NCBI RefSeq assembly: GCF_009932355.1
Contig: NZ_LEKU01000007.1
Coordinates: 1 to 30,349, forward strand
Source: Riemerella anatipestifer_E
GTDB lineage: Bacteria > Bacteroidota > Bacteroidia > Flavobacteriales > Weeksellaceae
Direction: 5' to 3'
DNA length: 30,349 nt
Shown piece by piece: positions 1 to 8,143 of this stretch. The notes below the pieces were generated by a model, which was not told the origin of the DNA, ran no database searches, and worked only from the letters and a program-made list of their open reading frames with translations. How positions within the stretch are numbered: position 1 is the stretch's first letter; the number at the start of each line of letters is the position of its first letter. Made by a program: the position numbers and the translations under genes.

Positions 1-140
<140 letters not shown>

Positions 141-275
141 ATGTTTTTCCTGTCTCACTCAAAGTTTTGTTACGCTTTGGTTTTTTTCCTTACTTGGTTG
201 TTATATTATCTTTCAATGTTCTCTATTCTTCTCGCTAAATCTCTCACTGATTACCTCAGTTCCGATTTGCGAGTG

Positions 276-307
276 CAAAAGTAAAAAGTTTTTTTTTATT
301 GACCAAA
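276..307 (-). promoter_or_regulatory. rRNA operon promoter P2 (proximal)
   Basis: On the minus strand, TTTG (304-307) is followed after exactly 20 bp by TACTTTTG (276-283). This is a full match to the Bacteroidota primary sigma consensus TTTG-N20-TAnnTTTG. Transcription would start about 10 bp downstream, giving a leader of roughly 130 nt before mature 16S. The -33 box has the flank ACATTTGG, the same as in the upstream promoter P1. Confidence 0.8.
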
Positions 308-444
308 TGTTTTTGAAAAAATTTTTAAATATTTTCTCTCAACACTACTAAATACCCCTCGCAACACCCCTCCTTATTCTTAAGGCTTATCACTACTAAG
401 TATTTAATCTATCAATCTACTCCTACTCTCTCGTATCGAGGGTG

Positions 445-477
445 CAAAAATATAAATTCTTTACCATTAACTCCAAA
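445..477 (-). promoter_or_regulatory. rRNA operon promoter P1 (distal)
   Basis: On the minus strand, TTTG (474-477) and TATTTTTG (445-452) are separated by 21 bp, matching the Bacteroidota promoter consensus. It lies about 170 bp upstream of P2 and shares its ACATTTGG -33 context. The sequence after the -7 box (GCACCCT here, GCACTCG in P2) is also alike. Tandem promoters are usual for rRNA operons. Confidence 0.7.
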
Positions 478-548
478 TGTTTTATATCCTTTTTTTATCC
501 ATAATATATAATCGACTGATTTGCAAAAGAGAAAAATTTTGAACCTAA

Positions 549-1214
549 CTAATGAGATGTGTAGAAATTTAATAAATAGTTAGCATAAACCTCGTCTAAT
601 CTTTCTAAATCTCCTGTCTTTAGATTGAGAAAACCGTCTTTTCCTCTAAGTGATGTATTGGATACATTAAAATATAATGAGTTATTAGTTCCTGTTTTCG
701 TTGGAAGTTTAATCCTAGAACCAAGAAATCCACCTACTGAAACATCTATTGGCTTTTCTGTTAAATTTATTTTATAATAAGATTTTGGTAAAAGAGTTAA
801 TCTTTTATCTTCTATTTTTAATTTCTGAGCTTTGTCTCCTGTGTTAAATAAATAAACTTCATCATGAACCCTTGTTATATTTTCTACATTTATAGAGTAC
901 AATAATACTGTATAGTATTGTTTATTTTTAGCGTTTAGCCCATCTATAGTTTCAGGAAATATAATTTGATAAGCATTAGCTCCTATAAATTTAGCCTTAT
1001 TGTATATTGCTACATAATTAACTCTGTCGTCCGAAGATGCATTAGCTACCTCTAATTTACCTAAATAGTGTGCTTTTTCAATATCTTCTTGGATAAGTCT
1101 AAAGAACGATTTATCTGTACTTTCTATTTTATCTTTAATTTCTACTAGGTCGTATCGTTGAGAAAACCCAACAATTGATAGACATAGGCTAAGGGCTAAA
1201 ACAAATTTATTCAT
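549..1214 (-). CDS. Secreted protein of unknown function
   Basis: This 221-residue protein has a Sec signal peptide: a short charged start (MNK), a hydrophobic stretch to about residue 17 and a likely cleavage after GFS. The mature part begins QRYDLVEIKDK. It is polar, shows no lipobox, no further membrane segment and no enzymatic motif that I recognise. A periplasmic or surface location is likely. Its ATG overlaps the last codons of rfbD by 8 bp (1207-1214), so the two are probably translationally coupled and belong to the thioesterase-rfbD-549 operon. That link is not enough to assign it to polysaccharide synthesis. It is the last gene before the rRNA operon. Function unknown. Confidence 0.8.
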   Translation of the reverse strand: MNKFVLALSLCLSIVGFSQRYDLVEIKDKIESTDKSFFRLIQEDIEKAHYLGKLEVANASSDDRVNYVAIYNKAKFIGANAYQIIFPETIDGLNAKNKQYYTVLLYSINVENITRVHDEVYLFNTGDKAQKLKIEDKRLTLLPKSYYKINLTEKPIDVSVGGFLGSRIKLPTKTGTNNSLYFNVSNTSLRGKDGFLNLKTGDLERLDEVYANYLLNFYTSH

Positions 1215-2070
1215 TTTCTTTAAGGATTTCTATGCAAGACTCTAAACTAGGTTGCCAATACTTTATTTCTATCTGATAATCTTTTTCTATTTTATCTAAA
1301 GCAAAGGTACTTCTATGTGGTCTCTTAGCTGGAGTAGGATAGGCTTCTGTTGGAATAGGGTTTAGTTTAATATTACTTTTTGAGAATTCTTTAATTTTTG
1401 TAGCAAACTCGTACCAAGTGGTCTCTGAATAGTTAGAGAAATGATAGATACCCATTTTCTTTGAAGGTGTTTCTATGATTTTCATTACAGCTTCTGCCAA
1501 ATCATTTGCATTGGTTGGCTGACCGAATTGGTCGTTTACTATATTTAATTCATCTTTTTGAGAAAAAAGGTGAAGCATTGTTTTTACAAAGTTTTTATTA
1601 AACTCAGAGTAAAGCCAAGAAGTACGAATGACTATTGTATTAGGATTATTCTCTAAAGCCAATTCTTCCCCTCTAAGTTTAGACTTCCCATAAACGCCAA
1701 GAGGATTGGTAAAATCATCTTCTGAATATGGCAAATTTGTGTCTCCGTCAAAAACATAATCGGTGCTGATGTGTATCAATAATGTTTGATTTTCTTGACA
1801 AGCTTTTGCTAGATTTTCCACGCCATTAGCGTTAATGTTATAGGCTTTTTCTTGCTCCTGCTCCGCCAAATCTACAGCGGTGTATGCCGCAGCATTGATA
1901 CAAACTGATGGTTTTTCCTCATTAAAAATATCTAAAACAGCTCCTTCATCTGTTATATCCAACTCTTTTGAAGTTTTAAATACAAAGTTATATTGTGGAT
2001 AGTTTTGCTCTAACTTTTTGAAACAATTACCTAGTTGTCCACCAGCCCCTGTAACTAAAATTTTACTCAT
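1207..2070 (-). CDS. rfbD: dTDP-4-dehydrorhamnose reductase
   Basis: RmlD/RfbD carries out the last step of dTDP-L-rhamnose synthesis, the NAD(P)H-dependent reduction of dTDP-4-dehydro-L-rhamnose in the cytoplasm. The product feeds surface polysaccharide. The 287-residue length is normal. Visible are the N-terminal Rossmann motif TGAGGQLG (residues 7-14), the STDYVFDG segment (102-109) of extended short-chain dehydrogenases, and the catalytic YxxxK pair Y127/K131 in YGKSK. The remaining rhamnose genes (rfbA, B, C) are not in this window. The gene lies 20 bp after the thioesterase gene and overlaps the following secreted-protein gene by 8 bp. The main alternative is a related sugar-nucleotide reductase of the same family. 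Confidence 0.93.
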   Translation of the reverse strand: MSKILVTGAGGQLGNCFKKLEQNYPQYNFVFKTSKELDITDEGAVLDIFNEEKPSVCINAAAYTAVDLAEQEQEKAYNINANGVENLAKACQENQTLLIHISTDYVFDGDTNLPYSEDDFTNPLGVYGKSKLRGEELALENNPNTIVIRTSWLYSEFNKNFVKTMLHLFSQKDELNIVNDQFGQPTNANDLAEAVMKIIETPSKKMGIYHFSNYSETTWYEFATKIKEFSKSNIKLNPIPTEAYPTPAKRPHRSTFALDKIEKDYQIEIKYWQPSLESCIEILKENE

Positions 2071-2090
2071 ATCTTATCTTAATATTTACA

Positions 2091-2585
2091 CTATATCCCC
2101 ACAAATTTATTTATTTTTCTCAAGTTATCAACTCTTTCTTGGAATGTTTTTTCCGATATTTCTACCAAGAATTCACCAAACTGTTCCATAATTTCTGGAG
2201 TGTGTTCTTGTGATTTTCTTGTTTTAAGGTTAAAGTGAATAACCTTTACCCATAATACAGCGTAAACTAAATCAGAATCCAGAGCCTTCATTAAAATTTC
2301 TACTAAAGCTGTTCTTTTATCCATCATAATGGTTTTACTTGTAATTTTAGCTTTAGTATTAGCTCTTATTTCTCTTAGGTATGCTATTTGGTTTTCTATA
2401 GCAATCCAAGTACAGCCTGTTTTTTGTGCATATTCTTGATAGGTAAATCCGTAGTTATCTTCCACATGATCTTCTCTTGCATTGAGCATATACTCCAAAT
2501 ATTTTACATTATTAAGATGCCCTATTGGATCACAATCTGCGAAACGAATTTTAACTATACTCTCAAACTCTTTTAATTCTCCCAT
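2091..2585 (-). CDS. Acyl-CoA thioesterase, hotdog fold (YbgC/FadM type)
   Basis: This 164-residue protein has the single hotdog domain of 4-hydroxybenzoyl-CoA/YbgC-type thioesterases. The signature FADCDPIGHLNN lies at residues 15-26, with D19 in the place of the catalytic aspartate that starts the hotdog helix. Such enzymes hydrolyse acyl-CoA or acyl-ACP in the cytoplasm; the chain preference cannot be read from sequence. It is the first gene of the set leading to rfbD. An intrinsic terminator (2599-2628) ends only about 14 bp before its ATG, so it has almost no space for its own promoter. Expression may depend on readthrough from the ompH operon or on a promoter inside ompH. Confidence 0.88.
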   Translation of the reverse strand: MGELKEFESIVKIRFADCDPIGHLNNVKYLEYMLNAREDHVEDNYGFTYQEYAQKTGCTWIAIENQIAYLREIRANTKAKITSKTIMMDKRTALVEILMKALDSDLVYAVLWVKVIHFNLKTRKSQEHTPEIMEQFGEFLVEISEKTFQERVDNLRKINKFVGI

Positions 2586-2598
2586 ATATTATATTTAA

Positions 2599-2628
2599 AT
2601 AAAAAAACCACTCTTTTTGAGTGGTTTC
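2599..2628 (-). terminator. Intrinsic terminator of the porG-uppS-bamA-ompH operon
   Basis: A perfect 9 bp inverted repeat, AAACCACTC (2605-2613) and GAGTGGTTT (2619-2627), has a 5 nt loop. On the minus strand it is followed by a run of seven T, the classical rho-independent form. It lies 20 bp after the stop of the last ompH copy. Confidence 0.85.
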
Positions 2629-2647
2629 ATAGATATTTTCAACTTAA

Positions 2648-3148
2648 TTAAAGTCCTAATTCTTTTTTAACAGCTGCAGTAGCATCAGCTCCTCCTTTGT
2701 AGATTAACCCCATAGTGTTAGAGTCAAAAATAAAGTCCCAACCGTTAGCTTTAGCTGCTTTTTCTGTAGCTTCCATAAATTTCTTATCTATAGGAGCGTA
2801 AGCTGCTTGTTGCTTCTCTGTATAATCTTTCTGAGCAGCTTCTGACATTTGCTGAATATTCTGTTGTTTCTTCTGCAACTCTCCTTCTTTAGCTGTTCTC
2901 TGAGCTTCAGTCATTGTAGCTGCTGCTTTTTGGTAAGCTGCAACCTCTTCTTGCCAAGCTTGTGCTTGTTTTTGAATTTCTACTTGTTTTGCTTTAAATA
3001 CACTTAATAATTGTTCATCTGCTTTTTTCTTTTCAGGCATCATGCTCAAAATAGCTTCTACATCTACTGTAGCTATTTTTTGTGCCTTTGCAACTCCCAT
3101 AGATACAAACATCATTACCGCTGCAAACAATACGCTTAATTTTTTCAT
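2648..3148 (-). CDS. OmpH/Skp-family periplasmic chaperone, copy 2
   Basis: Skp/OmpH proteins hold unfolded outer-membrane proteins in the periplasm and pass them to the Bam complex. This 166-residue protein has a signal peptide (cleavage likely after VAKA, about residue 22), then the family start QKIATVDVEAILSMMP. A long Q/A/K/E-rich helical arm (about residues 40-120) forms the Skp tentacle, and the C-terminal strand segment WDFIFDSNTMGLIYK follows. It lies 54 bp after the first ompH copy and is the last gene before the terminator. The two copies differ clearly in their arms, so they are old paralogues. Tandem ompH genes after bamA are the common flavobacterial arrangement. Confidence 0.9.
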   Translation of the reverse strand: MKKLSVLFAAVMMFVSMGVAKAQKIATVDVEAILSMMPEKKKADEQLLSVFKAKQVEIQKQAQAWQEEVAAYQKAAATMTEAQRTAKEGELQKKQQNIQQMSEAAQKDYTEKQQAAYAPIDKKFMEATEKAAKANGWDFIFDSNTMGLIYKGGADATAAVKKELGL

Positions 3149-3202
3149 AATAATAAATAAAGTTTAATTTTTATAGTTTTTTATTTCTCTCTGCAATTAT
3201 AC

Positions 3203-3733
3203 TTATTTTTTTTGATTTTTAAGTAAAATATCCAATACTTTATCGGTATAATCGTACTTTTTATCAGTAAAGAGTATATTTGCATCGTTACCCTTATCAA
3301 GAACTATGCCTAAACCATTTTTATCACTAACTTGCTTTATAGCATTCCAAATTTGATCTTGAAAAGGCTTAGTTAGAGATGTTCTCAACTTATTAACCTC
3401 TCCATCCGTTCCAAATCTTTTAGAGATAAGACCTTTAAGCTCTTTTTCTAATTCTAAGACTTCTTTTTCCCTTGTCTTTAGTTGCTCTCCTACAAGAAGT
3501 ACTTTTTCATTTTCAAATGATGTTTTTTTAGCTTCATAATTGGTTTGCATTTGGCTAATTTCAGTTTGCCAAGTTTGCACTTGTGTTTCCAATCTTTTTT
3601 CTGCCTCTTTATATTGAGGAAACTTCTCCAAAATATATCGTGTATCTACAACTCCTATCTTCTGTGCTTTGATACCAAAGCTTATAAATAATAGACTGAG
3701 AACAAAAGCTATTTTTTTAAAAAAACTTATCAT
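3203..3733 (-). CDS. OmpH/Skp-family periplasmic chaperone, copy 1
   Basis: This 176-residue secreted protein has a signal peptide (MISFFKKIAFVLSLLF, cleavage likely after GIKA). The Skp-type start QKIGVVDTRYILEKFPQYKE follows, then a charged coiled-coil arm (about residues 45-125) and a closing segment LGIVLDKGNDANILF. The proposed role is holding outer-membrane proteins during transit to BamA. It lies 15 bp downstream of bamA, so it is almost certainly cotranscribed. Its arm is richer in E and K, and less in A and Q, than the second copy's, which suggests the two differ in clients or assembly. The family assignment is firm; the division of labour is unknown. Confidence 0.9.
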   Translation of the reverse strand: MISFFKKIAFVLSLLFISFGIKAQKIGVVDTRYILEKFPQYKEAEKRLETQVQTWQTEISQMQTNYEAKKTSFENEKVLLVGEQLKTREKEVLELEKELKGLISKRFGTDGEVNKLRTSLTKPFQDQIWNAIKQVSDKNGLGIVLDKGNDANILFTDKKYDYTDKVLDILLKNQKK

Positions 3734-3748
3734 CTTTTCAATATTGAA

Positions 3749-6301
3749 TTATAATGGTTGGTTCATTAAGAAGTGGGTATTCCAGCCCGAAGGTTGTGTG
3801 CCTCCTATAGTTTTGTCAAATCCGTAAGCAAAATCGAACCCAATTAAACCAAAAGCTCCCATAAATACTCTAATACCAACACCTACAGAACGCTTCAACT
3901 GGAACGGATTGTAAGTTGAAAAGTTATTCCAAGTATTACCTCCTTCAGCAAAAGTAAGTGCATAGATTTTAGCCGTTTGGTTCATAGAAATTGGATACCT
4001 TAATTCTACCGCAAAACGGTTATATAATGTACCCCCACCTGTTGGGGTAACATCTTCTGTTAACCCACCTGTCATAGATGCATTCTGATAACCACGCAAT
4101 GGTATAAGTTCTCTACCATCAAACCTTCCTGCAAAAAGCCCTACACCTCCCAAATAAAATCTCTCAAAAGGTGGAGCTCCTAGTTGCCTATTGTATCCGT
4201 CCATAAAGCCCATTTCTGCAGTAGAACGTAATACTAGTTTACCAACAACCGTATTATAAGTTTCAGCTCTCAGTTTTACTTTATAAAACTCTAACCAATT
4301 GTATTTTGCCGCAGTGGACATAGTACTATAATCTTTATTCGAAAATAAAGAATACGGTGGTGTAAACTTTACAGAAGCCTCTATATTAGACCCTTGCGTA
4401 GGGAAATGAGGATCAAATCCTGCTGAATTTCTACTAAGTGATATATTAAATGCAAAATTGTTTGCGGAACCATTACTCACTTGTTCTGACCCAAACTGGA
4501 ATGGGAAGTTATTGAAATTATAGCCCTGATAAGAAATCCCTGTATAAAGGGAGAAATTATAATCTGGCCATAATAGTCTTCTTGTCAAACCTACATTCGC
4601 AGAGAATATATTTAACCTTTGACTACCTCCTGTAAGGTCTGCATATTTTACTATGGAGTTATTTAAACTTATAGATAAAGCAGTTGGACGGCTACCAAAT
4701 AACCAAGGCTCTGTAAAAGCAAAACTATAATTTTGGAAGAATTGCCCTGCCTGTGCCTGTAATGATAATACTTGCCCATCTCCTTGAGGAACAGGTTTAA
4801 AATCTTTGCCTCTCAAGAAATTTCTAAGAGAAAAGTTATTAAATGTTAGTCCTAAAGTTCCTATAAATGAGTTACCACCATAACCTGCTTGTAACTGTAC
4901 TTGTGAAGAACCTTTTTCCACCAAACTCCAAGCAACATCTACAGTGTTATTTTGTGGATTAGGTTTGATATCATATTTAATTTGCTGAGGGTCAAAAAAC
5001 TGCATCCCTGCTAAGTCAAAATAGGTTCCCTTAATATCTCTTTTGGAAAATAAATTACCAGGTCGTGTCTGCAAAGAACGAAGTATTACATGGTCGTGTG
5101 TAGTCGTATTACCACTCCACGTTACTCTATCCCAAGAAGCTTTTTCGCCTTCCTTAATTCTTATTTCTAAGTCTATAGAGTCTCCCTTTATTGCTTTTTC
5201 TACAGGCGTTACTTGGGAGAAAAGATAACCATTGTTAAGGTATAAAGACTTGATATCCGAATCATCTTCTTTACCACCATCTTCACCTACTTTTTTATTA
5301 AATCCTACGGCATCATAAATATCTCCTTTTTTATAACCCAATACTTTTTGTAAAAACTCTGTGCTATAAGCCGTATTTCCAATGAAATTAATGTCTCCAA
5401 TATAGTATTTTTTACCTTCGTTGAGTTTTACATTAATTTCATAATTATTGTTTTTATTTCTCCAAACCGAATCGGAAACAATTACCGCATCACGATAACC
5501 CAAAGAATTATAATAGGTTACTAAGTTTTTCTTATCTTCTTCGTATTTCTCTTTAACAAACTTAGAAGACTTTAATATTCCTAATAAAAATCTCTTTTGC
5601 TTAGTCTCTTTAAATGCTTTTTTTCTAAGTTTTTTAGATGAAATATTCTCGTTTCCTTCAAAAGTAATACGGTCTATTTTTATACGCTTCCCCCTCTGTA
5701 CCTCTATCGTCCAATCCATCATATTAGGATCTTTAGGGTTTACTGTATTCTCCACATTCACCTTAGCGTCAGAGAAACCTTTATCTATCTGCTGTTTAGC
5801 AATATTATGTTTTACCGAGTTTATTAAGTCATTAGTGATTTTTACCCCAGGTTTTAAATCATTATCTTTTATGATTTTTTCAGCCTTAGATTTACTGACT
5901 TTCTTATCTATCCCTACTACTTTTACTTCTCCTAAATCTTTTAGGTCTTCCAATAAAAATCTAAGCACTATATTTTGCCCATCTACACTTTGTACATAGA
6001 CTTCTACCTCAGAGAAATATTTAGAATTCCAAAGTTTTTTTATAGCCTCGCTAATTTTTTGTCCAGGCACTTCTATCTGCTCCCCTTTTCTAAGTCCTGT
6101 AAATCTTAAAACCTGATCTGCACTATATTTTTTGACGCCATCTACCACTATATCCTTCAAAATATAGTTTCCTTGTAAGTCATCTACCTGAGCTGTACTC
6201 TCACTTTGTACCCCTTGTTGAGGATTTGTCTTAGGCACCTCTTGTCCAAATAAATGAGCTGACGCTGCAAATAAAAGAACTGGTAAAAATTTATATCTCA
6301 T
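3749..6301 (-). CDS. bamA: Outer membrane protein assembly factor BamA
   Basis: BamA is the Omp85 barrel that inserts beta-barrel proteins into the outer membrane. With the ATG at 6301 the protein has 850 residues and starts with a clear signal peptide (MRYKFLPVLLFAASAHLFGQ). A periplasmic half with POTRA repeats follows (about residues 45-440; for example GVKKYSADQVLRFTGLRKGE and ITFEGNENISSKKLRKKAFK), then a C-terminal barrel (about 460-850) containing FYLGGVGLFAGRFDGRELIPLRGY, the expected (V/I)RG(Y/F)-type substrate loop. An in-frame TTG at 6325 would add eight residues ahead of the signal peptide and is less likely. The last residue is L rather than the aromatic residue usual for OMPs. 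The gene is the centre of an envelope-biogenesis operon. Confidence 0.95.
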   Translation of the reverse strand: MRYKFLPVLLFAASAHLFGQEVPKTNPQQGVQSESTAQVDDLQGNYILKDIVVDGVKKYSADQVLRFTGLRKGEQIEVPGQKISEAIKKLWNSKYFSEVEVYVQSVDGQNIVLRFLLEDLKDLGEVKVVGIDKKVSKSKAEKIIKDNDLKPGVKITNDLINSVKHNIAKQQIDKGFSDAKVNVENTVNPKDPNMMDWTIEVQRGKRIKIDRITFEGNENISSKKLRKKAFKETKQKRFLLGILKSSKFVKEKYEEDKKNLVTYYNSLGYRDAVIVSDSVWRNKNNNYEINVKLNEGKKYYIGDINFIGNTAYSTEFLQKVLGYKKGDIYDAVGFNKKVGEDGGKEDDSDIKSLYLNNGYLFSQVTPVEKAIKGDSIDLEIRIKEGEKASWDRVTWSGNTTTHDHVILRSLQTRPGNLFSKRDIKGTYFDLAGMQFFDPQQIKYDIKPNPQNNTVDVAWSLVEKGSSQVQLQAGYGGNSFIGTLGLTFNNFSLRNFLRGKDFKPVPQGDGQVLSLQAQAGQFFQNYSFAFTEPWLFGSRPTALSISLNNSIVKYADLTGGSQRLNIFSANVGLTRRLLWPDYNFSLYTGISYQGYNFNNFPFQFGSEQVSNGSANNFAFNISLSRNSAGFDPHFPTQGSNIEASVKFTPPYSLFSNKDYSTMSTAAKYNWLEFYKVKLRAETYNTVVGKLVLRSTAEMGFMDGYNRQLGAPPFERFYLGGVGLFAGRFDGRELIPLRGYQNASMTGGLTEDVTPTGGGTLYNRFAVELRYPISMNQTAKIYALTFAEGGNTWNNFSTYNPFQLKRSVGVGIRVFMGAFGLIGFDFAYGFDKTIGGTQPSGWNTHFLMNQPL

Positions 6302-6333
6302 TATATAAAATCTATTCTTTTTCAATTAAAATA

Positions 6334-7080
6334 TTAAGGAGCTACTTGCTCACTGGTTTTGCCGTATCGTCTCTCCTTATTTTGGTAATCTACGACACAT
6401 TGGAAGAAGTCGTCTTTAGAGAAATCTGGCCATAGAACATCTAAAAACTGTAGTTCTGCATAAGCTATTTGCCATAAAAGGAAATTGCTTATCCTCACTT
6501 CTCCACTCGTTCTAATCAATAAATCTACATCTGGAATGTCTTTAGTAAACAAATTCTGACTTATAGTTTCTTCTGTGATAGCCTCTACAGATAACTCTCC
6601 ATTTTTAACTCCGGTAGCAATTTTTTTCACCGCCGTTAAAATCTCATGTCTAGAACCGTAGCTCAGAGCCAAAACTAAATTTCCGTTAGTATTATTCTTA
6701 GTTAAATCTACTACATTTAGCAACTGATCTTTAACCAAAGAAGGTAATCTTTCCACATCGCCTATAACATGCATTCTCAACCCTTTATTGAATATATCTT
6801 CCGCCTCTGCTAATAAAGTTTCTGATAACAAATTCATAAGCGTATCTACCTCATCGGAAGGTCGACCCCAATTTTCTGTAGAAAAGGTATATAGTGTAAG
6901 ATAAGGTACACCTATCTCATTACAGGCGTTGATGGCATTTCTTACCGCTTCAATAGCACTCTTATGTCCAAAGGTTCTTTCTTGTCCCTTAGATTTTGCC
7001 CATCTCCCATTGCCATCCATTATAATGGCTATGTGTTGAGGCAGTTGATTTTTATCAATTTTATTCTTTATTTCTGACAT
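6334..7080 (-). CDS. uppS: Isoprenyl transferase (undecaprenyl diphosphate synthase)
   Basis: UppS condenses isopentenyl diphosphate units onto farnesyl diphosphate to make the C55 carrier lipid for peptidoglycan and surface glycans. The cis-prenyltransferase signature MDGNGRWA (residues 21-28 from the chosen start) holds the catalytic Asp. FGHKSA, TLYTFSTENWGRP and the C-terminal RTSGEVRISNFLLWQ are also present. I chose the ATG at 7080 (248 residues) because it follows a purine-rich AAGAAA and lies 4 bp after the stop of the upstream gene. An in-frame ATG at 7113 would overlap that gene by 29 bp and add a non-conserved leader. It is the second gene of the porG-uppS-bamA-ompH-ompH operon. 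Confidence 0.95.
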   Translation of the reverse strand: MSEIKNKIDKNQLPQHIAIIMDGNGRWAKSKGQERTFGHKSAIEAVRNAINACNEIGVPYLTLYTFSTENWGRPSDEVDTLMNLLSETLLAEAEDIFNKGLRMHVIGDVERLPSLVKDQLLNVVDLTKNNTNGNLVLALSYGSRHEILTAVKKIATGVKNGELSVEAITEETISQNLFTKDIPDVDLLIRTSGEVRISNFLLWQIAYAELQFLDVLWPDFSKDDFFQCVVDYQNKERRYGKTSEQVAP

Positions 7081-7084
7081 TTTC

Positions 7085-7963
7085 TTAATCACAATAACAT
7101 GGTGGACGTCCAAAAGAGTAGGATATACCTACAGTAACTGTATTTACCCAATCGTTAGAATTTAAATTCCCTACTCTTTTCGATTCCACATAAGGTTTTA
7201 TAATTGCATTTATTTCTTCTTCTGAAAGCACTGTATTTCCTCCTCTTATCGCTTTTACTGCTTCTTTATCGTAAAGAACTCTTACTTGGCTTTCTTTCAT
7301 ATTGCTGTAATCAATATTATCCGTAAAGGTAGGACGGAAAGTTACCTCTCCAAACAAAGCCCAATTATAGTTAAACTTATACTTTAATCCTATCCCAAAA
7401 GGAATAGACATTGTCAATTTATTAGCTACAGCCCGTTGCCCTTCAGGATAATCTTCGATTGCAGGAGGCATAAAAGTTCCTGTAGCATCTACTAGCTGAT
7501 AATCAGAAAAATCTAATGTAGTATTAACACTTGAATAAAGCATAGCTCCTATACCACCGAAGATGTAAGGACTGAGCATAGGTGATTTCTGCTCGTTATT
7601 AACTGGTAAAAACTGATACTCAAAAACGGATTCTAAGGATAGTACTGTGTTATTACCTGAATTATTTCTAATTCTACGATATTCCTCTTTCGCTAAATGG
7701 TCTTGAAACTTAACATTTGAATAAGATAAATTAAATCTAAGCCCTTGATAAGGATTAAAATTCATCTTATAAAAACCTCCTAAATTAACTGGAGGCCCAT
7801 AAATATCACTAAAAGTTGAAAAATCTGAAAGTAAATAATTAGTCTTACCTATATCTCCCACAAGGTTGCTCACCCCCGCATAAACACCAATCTCATGCTT
7901 TTGCGCAAAAGATAGGGTAGAAGTTGTAAAAGTACATAACAGACCGAAAATTATTTTCTTCAT
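7085..7963 (-). CDS. Outer-membrane beta-barrel protein, DUF6089/PorG-like
   Basis: This 292-residue protein has a signal peptide (MKKIIFGLLCTFTTSTLSFA) and then HEIGVYAGVSNLVGDIGKTN, the start of an outer-membrane barrel with alternating hydrophobic strands (RFNLSYSNVKF, PFGIGLKYKFNYNWALFGEV, TVTVGISYSFG). In flavobacteria the protein next to uppS and bamA belongs, as I recall, to a family named DUF6089 or PorG, the latter a T9SS component needed for secretion. The T9SS cargo gene at 25816 shows that this genome uses that system. It ends in PPCYCD with two cysteines, which I recall as typical of the family. PorG function is inferred from context and recall; the barrel nature is visible. Confidence 0.75.
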   Translation of the reverse strand: MKKIIFGLLCTFTTSTLSFAQKHEIGVYAGVSNLVGDIGKTNYLLSDFSTFSDIYGPPVNLGGFYKMNFNPYQGLRFNLSYSNVKFQDHLAKEEYRRIRNNSGNNTVLSLESVFEYQFLPVNNEQKSPMLSPYIFGGIGAMLYSSVNTTLDFSDYQLVDATGTFMPPAIEDYPEGQRAVANKLTMSIPFGIGLKYKFNYNWALFGEVTFRPTFTDNIDYSNMKESQVRVLYDKEAVKAIRGGNTVLSEEEINAIIKPYVESKRVGNLNSNDWVNTVTVGISYSFGRPPCYCD

Positions 7964-7991
7964 AATTTATTGTTTTGAGTAAAACAATGTG

Positions 7992-7999
7992 CAAATATA
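7992..7999 (-). promoter_or_regulatory. Putative -7 element for the porG-uppS-bamA operon
   Basis: The minus strand reads TATATTTG, an exact TAnnTTTG match, 28 bp before the porG-like ATG. No good TTTG lies 19-21 bp further upstream, so the promoter is supported by the -7 box only. Confidence 0.45.
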
Positions 8000-8143
8000 A
8001 ATCTTTTTAAAGTTAAGCTCGTCTTAAAGAAGCGTTAAATATTTTTTCTAACAAGCTCAAAGTTAATTACACAATGTACTACTAAACGCAAATTTATCCA
8101 TATCATTATCAGTCAACCCTTTATAACAATAGTGTGTTTTAAT

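Larger units (their letters stand above)
141..548 (-). other. 16S leader and intergenic region
   Basis: This gene-free stretch separates the 221-residue secreted protein from 16S rRNA. It holds the two tandem rRNA promoters annotated separately and the transcribed 16S leader (about 141-270). I see no tRNA, no credible ORF and no strong terminator for the gene ending at 549. Readthrough into the rRNA operon is therefore possible from the sequence alone. Confidence 0.6.

Noticed and set aside
6302..6325. BamA start at TTG 6325
   Set aside because: The ATG at 6301 begins exactly at a normal signal peptide; the extension would put eight polar residues ahead of it.
7081..7113. UppS start at ATG 7113
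   Set aside because: It would overlap the upstream gene by 29 bp and add a leader not expected in the family; the ATG at 7080 follows a purine-rich stretch.
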